Part shown: positions 1 through 10,150 of the stretch, in pieces
Position numbering within the stretch: position 1 is the stretch's first letter
Layout: every line of letters begins with the position of its first letter
Translations under genes and position numbers: made by a program
The notes under the pieces: model-generated
The model's input: the letters and a program-made list of their open reading frames with translations, nothing else
Database searches by the model: none
Told to the model about the DNA's origin: nothing
DNA from: Dicaeum eximium
Taxonomy: Eukaryota > Chordata > Aves > Passeriformes > Dicaeidae
Reading direction: 5' to 3'
NCBI GenBank assembly: GCA_013396995.1
Contig: VWZP01002903.1
Coordinates: forward strand, 252,936 to 316,935
DNA: 64,000 nt

Positions 1-2505
1 CGTTCTGGAGGCTGAGTGTCTCCCCTTCCCCTCTGGAATCATCTCCTTCCAACCTGCCCGTGAAGATCTCCCTGGTCCGATCCCACTCTCCCTTGTTGTC
101 TGACCCTGCTGGCTTGCTCCCCCAAAAACATGGACAGCCTACCTCAGGAGCACTTGGTCCCATCTAATACCCACTGCACCTGGCTGAAATCAAAATATCA
201 TCAATAAAATCCACAGATTTATGTCCACATTTACGTAAGCACCACAGATCTGGCACCTAGGCCAGGGAAGTGCTGAACGCAGGTTTATCTGAATGTTGCC
301 TCTTTCAGCTGTGTCCAGCCAAGTTCAGAAGGACAGAAGCAAAGCCCGTGGCTTTAGTTTGGGATCTGTCAGTTTTTATGCAGTAGGAGATTTCAGCACT
401 AAGTCTGATGTTTAGTGCCCCATTATCTCCTGAGCAGGGCTCAGCAGGGCTGGGATGCTCTGGGCTGTGTGAACGCGGTATCGCATCACGGACTGCAGTC
501 AGACTGAAGGATGCACACCTCTGCTCCTGAATTCAAAGATGGAACAGGATGGTGAAGCTCTCTGCAAGGAAGCTGGGCTGCCAGATGCCAGCACATCCTG
601 CCCTGACACTTGAGGTCTCTGAACTGAGGGATATCAGCACATTAACACATCTCTGAGCACGGGATCGGCATGTGTGCTGCTCATCTTAGATCCAGTTGGA
701 GCATTCAGCAGAGATGGAAGATTGGGATGCTGCACTCAGCATCCCAAAGACAGCTTTTGTGAGGGGCTCCCAGTGCTGTGTCTGTCTGGCATTACCAAAG
801 CACTGGTGATTTACTCTGTTTTACACAACTGTGCTAAATATGAACTTTGCAGTGCCAGCTCTTCCACTTATCCTCACAGTTCTCCAGTTTAGTTCTCACT
901 CTTGTTAACCACCTTAACGTGTCTTTTACTGTCCTGCACACAATCTGGAACTAATTTATCAAGTAAAAATAAATTATTTAAAAGAGAAGTTATTTTTCTG
1001 TTCTGATTTTTAATAAATGGATGGCTAAAGGAGACACCCATCCCTTTTCCCTTACACGTTTTCTGTCGTATTGTTTTGCATCACGAAGTTTTTCCATTTG
1101 TCTTCAATTACTACAAGTTACCAAAACGCCATTAAGAACTGGAAGAACCATATGAAACAAAGGGAAAAGCACAAGAACAACTCATTAAAGCACCACTCTC
1201 TTAAGCCATGCTGTATTCCTGAATAACTGCCTTGGAATCAAATCATGGTTACAGCAGGAATATTAATGCATCAGTCTTGCTTTGAAGCCTTTAAATACAG
1301 TTGGCTTGATTTCCCTTTCTTAATACCAAGAGATAGCTACATTAATAAATTAATTAATAAAAATAACATTGTAATTTACAAATTAATAAAAATTTATTCA
1401 CCATCCTTGCCACTGACAAAAGAAAAAGTAAAAAATTCTTATTTTTAGCTTTGTTGCAATTAAAACAGTTTTGAAGCAAAATTATAAAGAAATTATTTCT
1501 GTGCAGTTGCTTAAGGCATATGGCATGGATTTTAGCTGGGCTATAATTCTTTAACAGAATAGTAGATCCAATACCAATCTGTTTAACAAAGCTGCTTGGG
1601 TCGGGACACAGGTACCAGGAAAGAGCCTGGGAAGGGCCTGCCTGCCTGCCTCACCAACTTGTTGGTTTAACCTCAAGTAAAGCAGAGAGCTTTAGGGAGG
1701 ACTCAAACACCTCAACTTTCCTATTCTGTTGCCTCCACTGTGAAACAGCTGCAACCTTGAACCCTTAAAACCTCTTCCTTTCATGCCCAGATAAATCCTG
1801 ATTTTCCCAGACAAACAACGCTGCCATCCCCTGAGGAATGTTCTCACAGGACAGCTTCTTGCTGCTTTTCCAATCTTTGATCTTCCTTCCCAGTAAAACA
1901 GCCCAGCCCAACATGTGCCTGCAGATACTGAGAGCAGAGCCACGGCTCTGATTAAATCCTGTTCACTGCCCTGCCTTTGGATCAGCGGCTGTGCTATCCC
2001 TGCTGGACCTCTCCTGGAGCCCTGGATAACCCACCTGCCTCCCTCCTCACCTCTCTGCATTTCAGAGCAGGTTTCCCAGCTCCTGCTCTCAGCCAGCTCC
2101 CAACCCATCCATGGGGCAGGCAGGGAGCAGCTCTGCTCCTGCTCACTCCGGAGCATGGCTCACCTCAGTGACTCGGTGAAAAACTAAGGGAGGAGAGGAA
2201 GAATTTATTTTCCATTGTGCTGGCAAACTGAAGTGACTCATCCTGTGCATTTGCTGGGCTCAGCACGAGGGAGGAGGGGGGACCCAGAGCTGGGGCAAGG
2301 ACACCCCATGGCACCGGTCCCTCACCCCCAGGGATCGGGTACGGCACTAAACCAGAGACAAGGAATGGATGGCACAAGGAGGCTCAGAGTGCCAAATGTT
2401 ACCAAAATCCTCTTTTATCAATCAATCTTTACAGTATGAAAGTGGATTAACTTTGCTCATGTCTGTATTAGTTCATATTATACACTCTGATGTAATGACA
2501 TGTTA
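1..2505. other. Intronic sequence without a recognised feature
   Basis: No exon, repeat family or RNA gene is recognised. The first 240 bases are C/T-rich and then AT-rich with an aataaaat motif near 205, but this is not enough to call a 3' end. 900-1500 is AT-rich with runs such as attaataaattaattaat near 1340-1395. Open frames here, up to about 150 codons on the minus strand at 1692-2156, look like chance. Confidence 0.5.
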
Positions 2506-2920
2506 CAGTTGTCCTGGAGGCTTTGGTGTTTTCCATGCTCAAGTAAAACAAATCGAGGGACAGCCTGGTCCTGGAAATAAGGACTTTGCTCATGGAAGGA
2601 TAAAGGATACTCCTGAACACAAAGCTAATGCCAACATCCCAGCCCCTCTGACACTTTATTCAAACCCTCACAGTGTTTCCTGGTGTCACAAACCAGTAGC
2701 TCCAGCAAGACTGACCCCAGGGATGCCTGGATCCATAGACTGCTGGGGAAATAGGGTTGAATTGCAATGTTCCACTCCAATTAGTAAGTGTGGGTGCCAA
2801 TGATTAGTCAAATTGTGTTGTACCTGAATTTAAGGGGTGTAAAAACCTTGTGTGCAACCAGATACGGGCTGCCCCAATTTGGCTGCACCATGAAAAATTA
2901 TTTACCCTTGTAATTCTACA
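2506..2920 (+). mobile_element. Candidate solo LTR of an endogenous retrovirus
   Basis: The segment begins tgttacagttgtcctgg and ends cttgtaattctaca, so it has the TG...CA ends of an LTR. In the last 120 bp it carries a TATA-like ggtgtaaaaacc. About 60 bp further on is a decayed AATAAA-like signal (ccatgaaaaattattt), then a short U5-like end. Length of about 415 bp is normal for an avian ERV LTR. No clear target-site duplication and no internal retroviral sequence is seen. The start is uncertain. It could instead be unrelated unique sequence with a fortuitous promoter-like order. Confidence 0.45.
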
Positions 2921-3596
2921 TTTTACATCCTAGCCTCTCTCATCAAGTCAGCACAGGCCAGTTGTGAATTTTTTTAATGCCAAAAACGTAAAACAAAGAG
3001 CTGACCTCCAAACAGGAGACACATCCTTCCCCCAAAACTGAAGGAACATCTTTCTAGTGAATAGATCAGTGAATCATTTGATCTGTCACCAAAGAGGGAG
3101 ATGTCAGAGCTTGCCACTTCTGATCCTCAAGGTTCTGTCAGAGCACAAGGATGAAGAAAATCTCTGGCCATGCCAGCCCAGCCCAGCCATATTTGGTGTG
3201 GGAAATGGGGCAGGGAGGAAGGGAAGAAAGCCAGGACAGAGCAGCCTGGGCTACCCCACATCATGCCCAGCTTGCCAGCAGCAGGAGCTATGTGTAGGGT
3301 GAGTGGGTGCTCTCACCTGCCCGTGCACCTCTCCTCCAGGCTCTGAGCAGTGACCTGGAACCCACAATCACTCCTCTCCCTCATGGATGATCCAAACTTC
3401 TGTTTAGGTATTTTTTAAAAAAAATAGGTCAGAGGAATCTGTGCAAGAAGGAGCTCATTAACCACCTTTGTGCAAAATCCACCTGCACATAAATACCAAG
3501 ATGCACCTTTCTCCTGTTGTTTTGTACTGAGCTCACCCTCTTGCTTCTCTTTTCTGACAAAGCAAGACCAGACACCGGCTTGTATAGAGCCTCATA

Positions 3597-3677
3597 GTAA
3601 ATCTGTAATAAACAGAGGTAATTCTGTAATAAATACAGAGGTAATTCTGTAATAAATACAGAGATAATTCTGTATTT
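3597..3677. repeat. 23-bp tandem repeat, about 3.4 copies
   Basis: Copies at 3618-3640 and 3641-3663 are identical (gtaattctgtaataaatacagag), with a slightly shorter diverged copy before them and a partial one after. The perfect identity of the middle copies points to recent duplication and possible length polymorphism. Confidence 0.9.
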
Positions 3678-6600
3678 GGAGAAATGGGGACTCGGCAGAA
3701 TACCTCGCTGGGCCCAGCCCTCCCATCCCCATTCCTTCCAGCACACTTCAAGCTCTCTTTTTTTCTCCTGAGGATGAGAAGACACTCCTGACCCTGTGAG
3801 CTGCACCAGTGCTGCCTGTCGGAATCCTGAATAAACTGAATTTCCCACCACTGTTCCTGTTGCCCCCGAGCGCGTGGCAGCGGCACGGTACAGACAGCCC
3901 ACCAGCTGCCAACAGGAATTTCAGCACTTTGTCAATTATGTAAAAATAAGAGGATTTGGGCTGATCCTCCCCAGAGTTACCCTGGTATCTCTGCTGTCTT
4001 GGTACAACTTGCCTGCAAGTTGGAGAGGAACCTGCAAGAGCTCTGGGGAAGGTGCACGGCGCCTGTCGCTGCCTCTGGTGGGATGTGTAAGGTTTGGGAT
4101 TTTGCCTCTTATCCCCACAGCTGAGAGTTATCCCAGGAAGGAAAAATAGATCATATTTTTATATATACTAAAATATAATAGGAGATATAACAGGGCAGGA
4201 TATAATAGGAGTGGCTCTGAGTGTATTTGAGAGTCTCTGCAGCTCTGTCCCTCCCCTGCAGGTCCTGTCTCCTCTCAGGGATGCTTCTGGCCCTGCAGCA
4301 GCCACCCCACGTGCTCAGCAGGGAGAGCTCATCTGCCCCTGACATGCTGGAGTATATTTAAATCACCTTCCTCAGGAAAGATGTTGTTTAAACTGCAATC
4401 AAGCCAGCCAAAAATAAATAAATAATAATTTACACACTTCTGTAAACAAAGAAATGAAAGCGTTGTAGAGCTGCCGTTACCCCAAGAGCGGGTCACGACC
4501 TCTCCCTGCTTTGGGGAACAGAACTGAGATGCAGAGTGGACTTTAAAAGAGAATCAACTGCCAAAAATAGTCACTTTTGGTAAATAGAGAGTTTTGATGG
4601 GACTTCCATTGAAAAGCAGGGAGGCTCTGGGCCCAAACATGAGCGCTGGATTTTGATGTATGCTGTTGACTTCCCCAACACAGAGCAATTTGTAATAGCT
4701 TTGCCACGCTGTTGTTTTCAAAGCTCCTGCTACATCACAAGCATTTATTTCTGACCACAAAATTACATTTATTCAACAGAAAGCAGCTCAGGGTCTTTAA
4801 GAGGTTAACTTCTGGAGTGCTTGGCTGCTCTCCAGCCTCCCTGCGAGCATCAGTGCTAACGCAAGGCACACAACAGCACCCAGGCTGGCCGTGATTAATA
4901 GAGTGCTGAACACGCTGCTTTCCACATACACACACTTTTCATTCCCTTGCTTCCATAGATCATGGACTTATCCTCAAAATATCTGACTGAAATTGAATTT
5001 GGCTTCTCTCTCAACCGTTCATTTCCTATGTTATGCAAGGTTATATCCTTTTCTGCATGAGCAGAACCAAACCAGCTGCAGCTTTTGAGAAGAAAATGTG
5101 TTTTCAATTATGAAGTTGGCCTGAATATTGAACCACAGTTCTACTGCTGCTCTAATTGAGCCATCATGGAGTGAACGTACAGGAAAGAAATTGTATTAAT
5201 TAGGTTTGGAAATTTAACATGAGGAAATTAAAGGGGGTAAAATAGAAAAATATGAGTATCAGCTCAGGAATAGTCCTTCAAAATGCAGAAGGAATGTGGG
5301 TCTGAAGTGGTTTAGACACACACATGATTAGAGTACTCCTTCAAAGACATGATTAGTAGTTCCAGCACATCAAACTGATTTTCAGCTTCTGTTGTCTGCC
5401 TATGGAAAATTATTAAATTACTCAACTGACCAAATTAATAGTTTAAAGAGCAATTCAGCTGAGTGGGGAGCCAGTGGAGTGATGAGAGTGGTCTCATCAG
5501 AATGGCAATACCCTTAAAAGTACTTGCTCTGGGAGAAGAATATGAGAAATGGCTTTCACAGACGTCAAGTCCAGCACGTTGTTTTGGAGTCTGTGCCTTA
5601 GAGGGTTCTCCAGATGAGGGATTACTGCATTACTGTTGGACAGGGCTCTTATGCCACATGAAAAGAATGCTAATGACCTCAGGAAATCCTTTCCCAGCCT
5701 TAAAATATCTGTCTGATGACTTCACAAACACAAATTCCAACATTAGACTTCCATACCACAACTTCAGTTCTGTAAATTAACATTGCCCAAGAACATCCAT
5801 TGTTTTTCTTTCTTTCCCCCNCCATCCATTGATGTACCTATGGTAAAGCACAGTGACCCACCCAAAACACAGCTTGTTCAGATGGCTGCAGGAGTGCCTT
5901 GCTAATTATATATAATAATCATTTCATGATTACATGGTAAAGCTCTTTAACCTTTCCTGATTCTGTCCTGTATTTAGCCCAGCATAGGGACAGCAAACCA
6001 TTAATAAGTTGCATCCTCAAATTAATGGCAAGGAAAAGGAAAAGCAAGACAGAGATTTAAGATCAAAATGACAGGAATTTTACACTTCTGAAATTAATGA
6101 CTTTTAACTGTCTTGCTCACAATAGCCTATTTACACCACCCAGACCTTAAATCTTCCAGGGAAGGCAGAAAAGTTACCCACAGATTTCAAAAGAACAATA
6201 CCATCAGCTCTGAAGCAGACACAACATTCTGTTAAATTAGAAAACTGCCTTCGAATTTCCATTAAGATCCTAAATAAGGAAAGAGTACTATAATAAAACT
6301 ATTCTCCAGTGATTAATTAATAGGGGCTCATGCTGAACCAGGAATGCATTTGAAAATTTGTAGTATGCTAAATTCCATTTCATAGTGCTTTTACTTTAAC
6401 TCTTATCATAAAAAATCCAGTTACTTAACACACTGAGATCTATACAAAAAAAGTTATTTCCAAGTACTAATGGAAACTGAATATTTGATAACTGGAACAG
6501 TCTTTATCTGAATGAATGAGATAAGTAACTAAGGAATACAGAATGTTCTGCTTTGTCCAGTATTTATAAATTCATATGATATAAAGGGAAAATACTGGGG

Positions 6601-7221
6601 AGAAGTATCAACATTCCATGCTTAAACTGAAGAGAAGAATTGCCTAAAGTGACCTGTGGGTTTGTTTAAAAAAGCCAACCGGCCCCAGGTTTACCAGCAG
6701 CTCCCATAAATCGTGCTTGGGAGGGGACACAAATACCTGAGCTTAACTTCCCCTCTCACCAAGTCACGTCAGGCTCACCCAGGCACAGTTCAAGGACAGT
6801 TTAAGTCAACCTGAGCTGACACATTCGTGCTGCTCCTGCCCCTGGCTTTGCTCTCCTGCCCTCCCCCTTGCACTGAGCTGCTGCTCTGAACCCACCTGGC
6901 AGGAAACTAAGCCAGCAAAAAGAGAGGGAAAAACCCCAACTTTGTGCTGAACGTGGGCTCACACCAGAGAAAGTGCTGAGGAAAGGGGGTGGGGAGCAGG
7001 AACACAGCAATATCCATGTAAAGCTGCTTAAATACCTGTGCTTAAATACCTGTGCTGCCTCCATCCTCTGATCTGCTGCCTCTCCTGGAGCCCAGAGCCC
7101 TGTGGACGCTTCAGCCCACGTGGGACTGGCAAAAGCCCACTTCCCTTCTGATGTGGAGTCTCATTTATTATTCTGTGCCAAAAGCATCTAATTCTGTCTG
7201 AGAGTTTGAGCAAAGGATGAG

Positions 7222-7239
7222 GCAGCAGCAGCAGCAGCG
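7222..7239. repeat. Short (GCA)n microsatellite
   Basis: Five consecutive gca units sit inside ggcagcagcagcagcagcgg. Confidence 0.85.
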
Positions 7240-7536
7240 GGGGGTGGAGACAGGAGTCAGAGGCAAAAATGTGGTGGAGACTCTCCCTCAGGGAAATGGA
7301 GCAGTTGCATCAGGCAAGAACCTTTTTCCTCAGTTCTGAGTGAGCAGCTGGTGGTGCCCCCAAGTTCCATTTCCCACCCACAATGCCTGTGGAGGCTGCT
7401 CCTGCAGCATTCCCTGCTCCTGCTCCAGGACACTCACTCTGCAGCAGAATGGGCCCTAAAAAACATTTACTCCCACCACTTCTCCACTTACCTCTGCTTT
7501 ATTTACTCACTGGTGTTGATCTTTCTAAAATACCCA

Positions 7537-7690
7537 AAATCACAAAATCACTGAAAGGTTTGGGTTGGAAGGGACCTTAAAGCCCATCCTGTTGCAGCTC
7601 CCTTGCCATGTGCACCTTCCACTAGAGCAGGTTACTCACAGCCCCATCCAGCCTGGCCTTGAGCACTGCCAGGGACAAATCTGGGGCTGA
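7537..7690 (-). mobile_element. CR1 LINE 3' end fragment
   Basis: The plus strand reads tcactgaaaggtttgggttggaagggaccttaaag in two adjoining pieces, then gccatgtgcac, and then agcctggccttgagcactgccaggga. This is the reverse complement of the standard avian CR1 3' untranslated end, so the element lies on the minus strand. It is 5'-truncated as most CR1 copies are. The left edge has the short tandem end (aaaatcacaaaatcac). Similarity fades after 7690. Confidence 0.93.
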
Positions 7691-7744
7691 AAATTGATGT
7701 CTGTGGAGTAAAATTGGGGAACCTCTTGCCCTATTCCTCCTCTC

Positions 7745-9598
7745 TGCTCACATCCCATCCCACAGGTGCTGTGTGACCAAAAGGTCACTGCCAGCTCCTC
7801 CCAGGACATCACCTGGCAGGTAATAAATTATTTCAAGGCAGTCCCAGGGGGCTGCTGAGGTGAGTGTCTGTTCCCAGCAGTGTTGCTCCCTGAGCCTCTC
7901 AAGGGACAGGAATTGAGGCATCTCCTGTGGATTTGAAATGGAGAGAAGACTATTTGCTCAACAAAATTTGTTTTTGAGATACCCAGAGCAGTCATCCCTT
8001 GATGTTTTAGAAAGTCAGCCTTAACAACAACCAGAAACCAGATCCATATCCTGAACAATCAAATATAACTCAACAGAACAGGCTCATATCCTTGGTATTT
8101 TGATTTGTCTCCAAAACAAGATACAGTAATTACATCTATAATCAAATACCATAATTCACAGTTTAATGTGGTGCACTTATGTAGTCAATCATGATTAGTT
8201 CAGGTTTTTTAGGTTTCTGAAACCCTGTCTCGATTAGGGAGACTGGAATCACCAGCTCAGAGATTCAGCAGCACAATCTTTTAATGTATTTGTGCTTCAT
8301 TTATGTAACAGGGGATTACAACAACAAATTTTACTCTGGTGAGGTTGAATTTATACCAAAATAAACTTCACTTTTATATCAGTGAAGCAAAACTACAGGA
8401 GAGGAGTGTGTGTGAGCCATACCAATGTAACAGGGAGCTGTCTCCACTAGGGAAGATCTAATGGGAGAATCTCTTTCACAGGAGACAAATTTAAATTTAT
8501 GCATCTTACTTGATCCTCAGACATTCCCTTCATTAAAGAACAGTGCTGAAAGCACACATGCACTTTTCAGTCAGTGCACTGCAAGCTTGAAACTGAAGTG
8601 AAAAGGTTCTAAGAGCACTGCAATGCACTCGGAGCAATTTTAAAGTGTAAATTTCCATTGGCAAACGGACTCATGCAAGTCACTCTTTGTTCTCACAAAT
8701 GTCTGTTGGATGTATCAAGGACAAAGTTATCTTGTTTATTTATTTATTTCTAGCAATACTTGGGAAATCAGGTTGTAAAACAAAAAGTACCACGCTGCTT
8801 TTAAATGAGGGATTATTGCCTAGCTGGGACACAGGTTTAGCAGGATGTAGAAGTGATCAGGAATGCAAACCTCACTAAGGGGAGTTGTGCACGTAAATCC
8901 CTGTCCTGCACACAGGCTCCTGAACTTCCCTTGTGCTGATGGAACTGCCACAATCTGAAGTCAGTGAACAACTCCTGGACTGGGGAAGTGCTGGAACACA
9001 ATTCTTGAGGGGCAGAGCTGTGTAATGTGTATCAGTGTGAGCTCGAGCCTCCATCCAGCACCCCAGGCAGGCACGGAGCTTTCCAAGGACAAATGTGATT
9101 TCCACCCTCCCTCCCTCCCTCCCTGACGCTCTCCGAGCGGCAGAACCACAGCTCCCATCTGGCCACAGCGAAAATGGAAAACTCTCTAATTGGCCCAGCT
9201 GCCTTTGCCTATAGAACCTCTTCAGATTAACAACAGTTGGCTTTTAAACTGGTGAGCACTCTGCTCGTGTGCTCTCGGTGAGTGCTGTGAAGAGAAGCCC
9301 AAGCTGGAGCCAGCAGCAGCGCTGAAACCTTCTGCACACCTGCCAAGCCAAGGTTTTCCAGCAGCCTCTGGAATACAATGTTTTACAGCTCAAAAGCTTT
9401 GCAGGGAGAAGGATTTTCAGTATTCTTGTGTTTTATGAGGGCACTACATTGCATTTTCATGAACAGCCCAAGCTGCAGGGTCAGTGAGGCCCAGTGAGCT
9501 GGATGTGCCACCTGGGTCCCTGCCACGGTGACAGGAGGCTCAGGGAGGCTCAGAGCCAAGAGATGTGACCAGTTTAGATTGTCCAGCACAAACCCAGT
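7745..9598. other. Intronic sequence with two small simple repeats
   Basis: Contains (TTTA)n at about 8734-8749 and (CCCT)n at about 9105-9124. No exon or interspersed repeat is recognised. Confidence 0.5.
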
Positions 9599-9928
9599 GA
9601 ATCACAAATCACAGAATGACCTGGGTTGGAAGGGACCTTAAGGATCATCTTGTTCCCCCCCAGTGCCATGGGCAGGGACACTTTCCTCTATCCTAGGTTG
9701 CTCAGAGCCCCAACCAAGCTGGTTTCAAACACTTCCAGGGATGAGGCAGCCACAGCTTGTCTGCACAACCTGTGCCAGGGCCCCACCACCCTCAAGGGAA
9801 AGAATTTCTTCCCAACATCCAATCTAAACCCACTCCCTGTCAGTTTGAAGCCATTCCCCCTTGTCCTGTCACTCTGTGCCCTTGTAAAAGCTCCCTCTCC
9901 ATCTCCAGGCTCCCTTCAGGTGCTGACA
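9599..9928 (-). mobile_element. CR1 LINE 3' fragment, about 330 bp
   Basis: The plus strand reads acagaatgacctgggttgg, then agggaccttaaggatcatct, then gccatgggcagggacac, then catttcccttgtcctgtcac-like sequence and ccttgtaaaagctccctctcc. This follows CR1 in reverse complement for about 330 bp. The tandem end aatcacaaatcacagaat marks the 3' terminus at 9599. It ends about 120 bp from the CUX1 exon donor. Open frames of 130-136 codons across it are by-products of the repeat. Confidence 0.95.
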
Positions 9929-10043
9929 TTCCCTGCACACACACAATGCAAAGGGCTGAGCCTCGAGGGCTCTGTGCCCACCCTGCCAGCACACCAGGCT
10001 CATGTGAAGCAGCACTGAAAACATCAGGAAAACCAGAAGGAGC

Positions 10044-10049
10044 TCTTAC
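10044..10049 (-). promoter_or_regulatory. CUX1: 5' splice site of the CUX1 exon (donor)
   Basis: On the minus strand the exon ends GAG and the intron begins gtaaga, a near-consensus U1 donor. A strong donor fits a very short constitutive exon, which has little room for internal splicing enhancers. Confidence 0.88.
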
Positions 10050-10097
10050 CTCTCCCTGGAAACTCTTCAGCAATGGAGCTACCTGTTTGCGCAGGTC
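10050..10097 (-). CDS. CUX1: CUX1 coding exon (canonical exon 3), 48 nt
   Basis: Read on the minus strand, these 48 nt are 16 whole codons giving DLRKQVAPLLKSFQGE. They are bounded upstream by a CAG acceptor (tgtcttccag) and downstream by a GAG/gtaaga donor, both phase 0. The peptide matches the N-terminal part of CUX1/CASP at about residues 59-74, just before the segment beginning IDALSKRS. The paralogue CUX2 differs at several positions here (Arg-Glu-Met for Arg-Lys-Gln, Val for the first Leu of LLKSF, Ala for Gly near the end). In CUX1 this segment begins the coiled-coil region shared by the full-length homeodomain transcription factor and the Golgi membrane protein CASP; it lies well upstream of the Cut repeats and homeodomain. 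No stop, frameshift or start codon is expected or seen inside. The open frame continuing past both splice sites is intronic read-through. Confidence 0.94.
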
Positions 10098-10150
10098 CTG
10101 GAAGACACAAGCAGGATATGCCATCAGAAAAACTGCAAAGGACAAGTCAT
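10098..10150 (-). promoter_or_regulatory. CUX1: 3' splice site of the CUX1 exon (acceptor, pyrimidine tract, branch point)
   Basis: On the minus strand the intron ends in tgcttgtgtcttccag, a pyrimidine-rich run followed by the AG at 10098-10099. A candidate branch point, ctgAtgg, has its A at about 10124, 27 nt from the exon, which is a usual distance. A further pyrimidine stretch with a second ctgat motif lies upstream. These elements support active splicing into the 48-nt exon. Confidence 0.85.

Larger units (their letters stand above)
2921..7536. other. Intronic sequence, mostly featureless; one ambiguous base
   Basis: Apart from the 23-bp tandem repeat and a GCA run near 7222-7239, nothing is recognised. 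Base 5821 is an N next to a run of five Cs, probably an unresolved homopolymer. 4150-4210 has short AT repeats (atataatagga twice). No coding exon is supported. Confidence 0.5.
1..10049 (-). other. CUX1: CUX1 intron 3 (partial)
   Basis: This is DNA downstream of the recognised exon in the direction of CUX1 transcription. I looked for the next coding exon (IDALSKRSKEAEAAF-type) in this stretch and did not see it, so the intron should continue past the left edge. Apart from two CR1 fragments, a candidate LTR and short tandem repeats listed separately, it looks like unique intronic sequence. The intron assignment follows from the exon identity and is inference. Confidence 0.8.

Noticed and set aside
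1..240. Possible 3' end of a gene with AATAAA near the left edge
   Set aside because: No upstream coding sequence is visible and the motif is common in AT-rich intron.
1..10049. Downstream CUX1 exon (IDALSKRSKEAE-type)
   Set aside because: Not found by eye; the intron probably continues beyond the left edge.
9840..10145. 101-codon minus-strand frame as a complete small gene
   Set aside because: Only the 48 nt at 10050-10097 is coding-like; the rest is intron on both sides and CR1, and the start Met is intronic.
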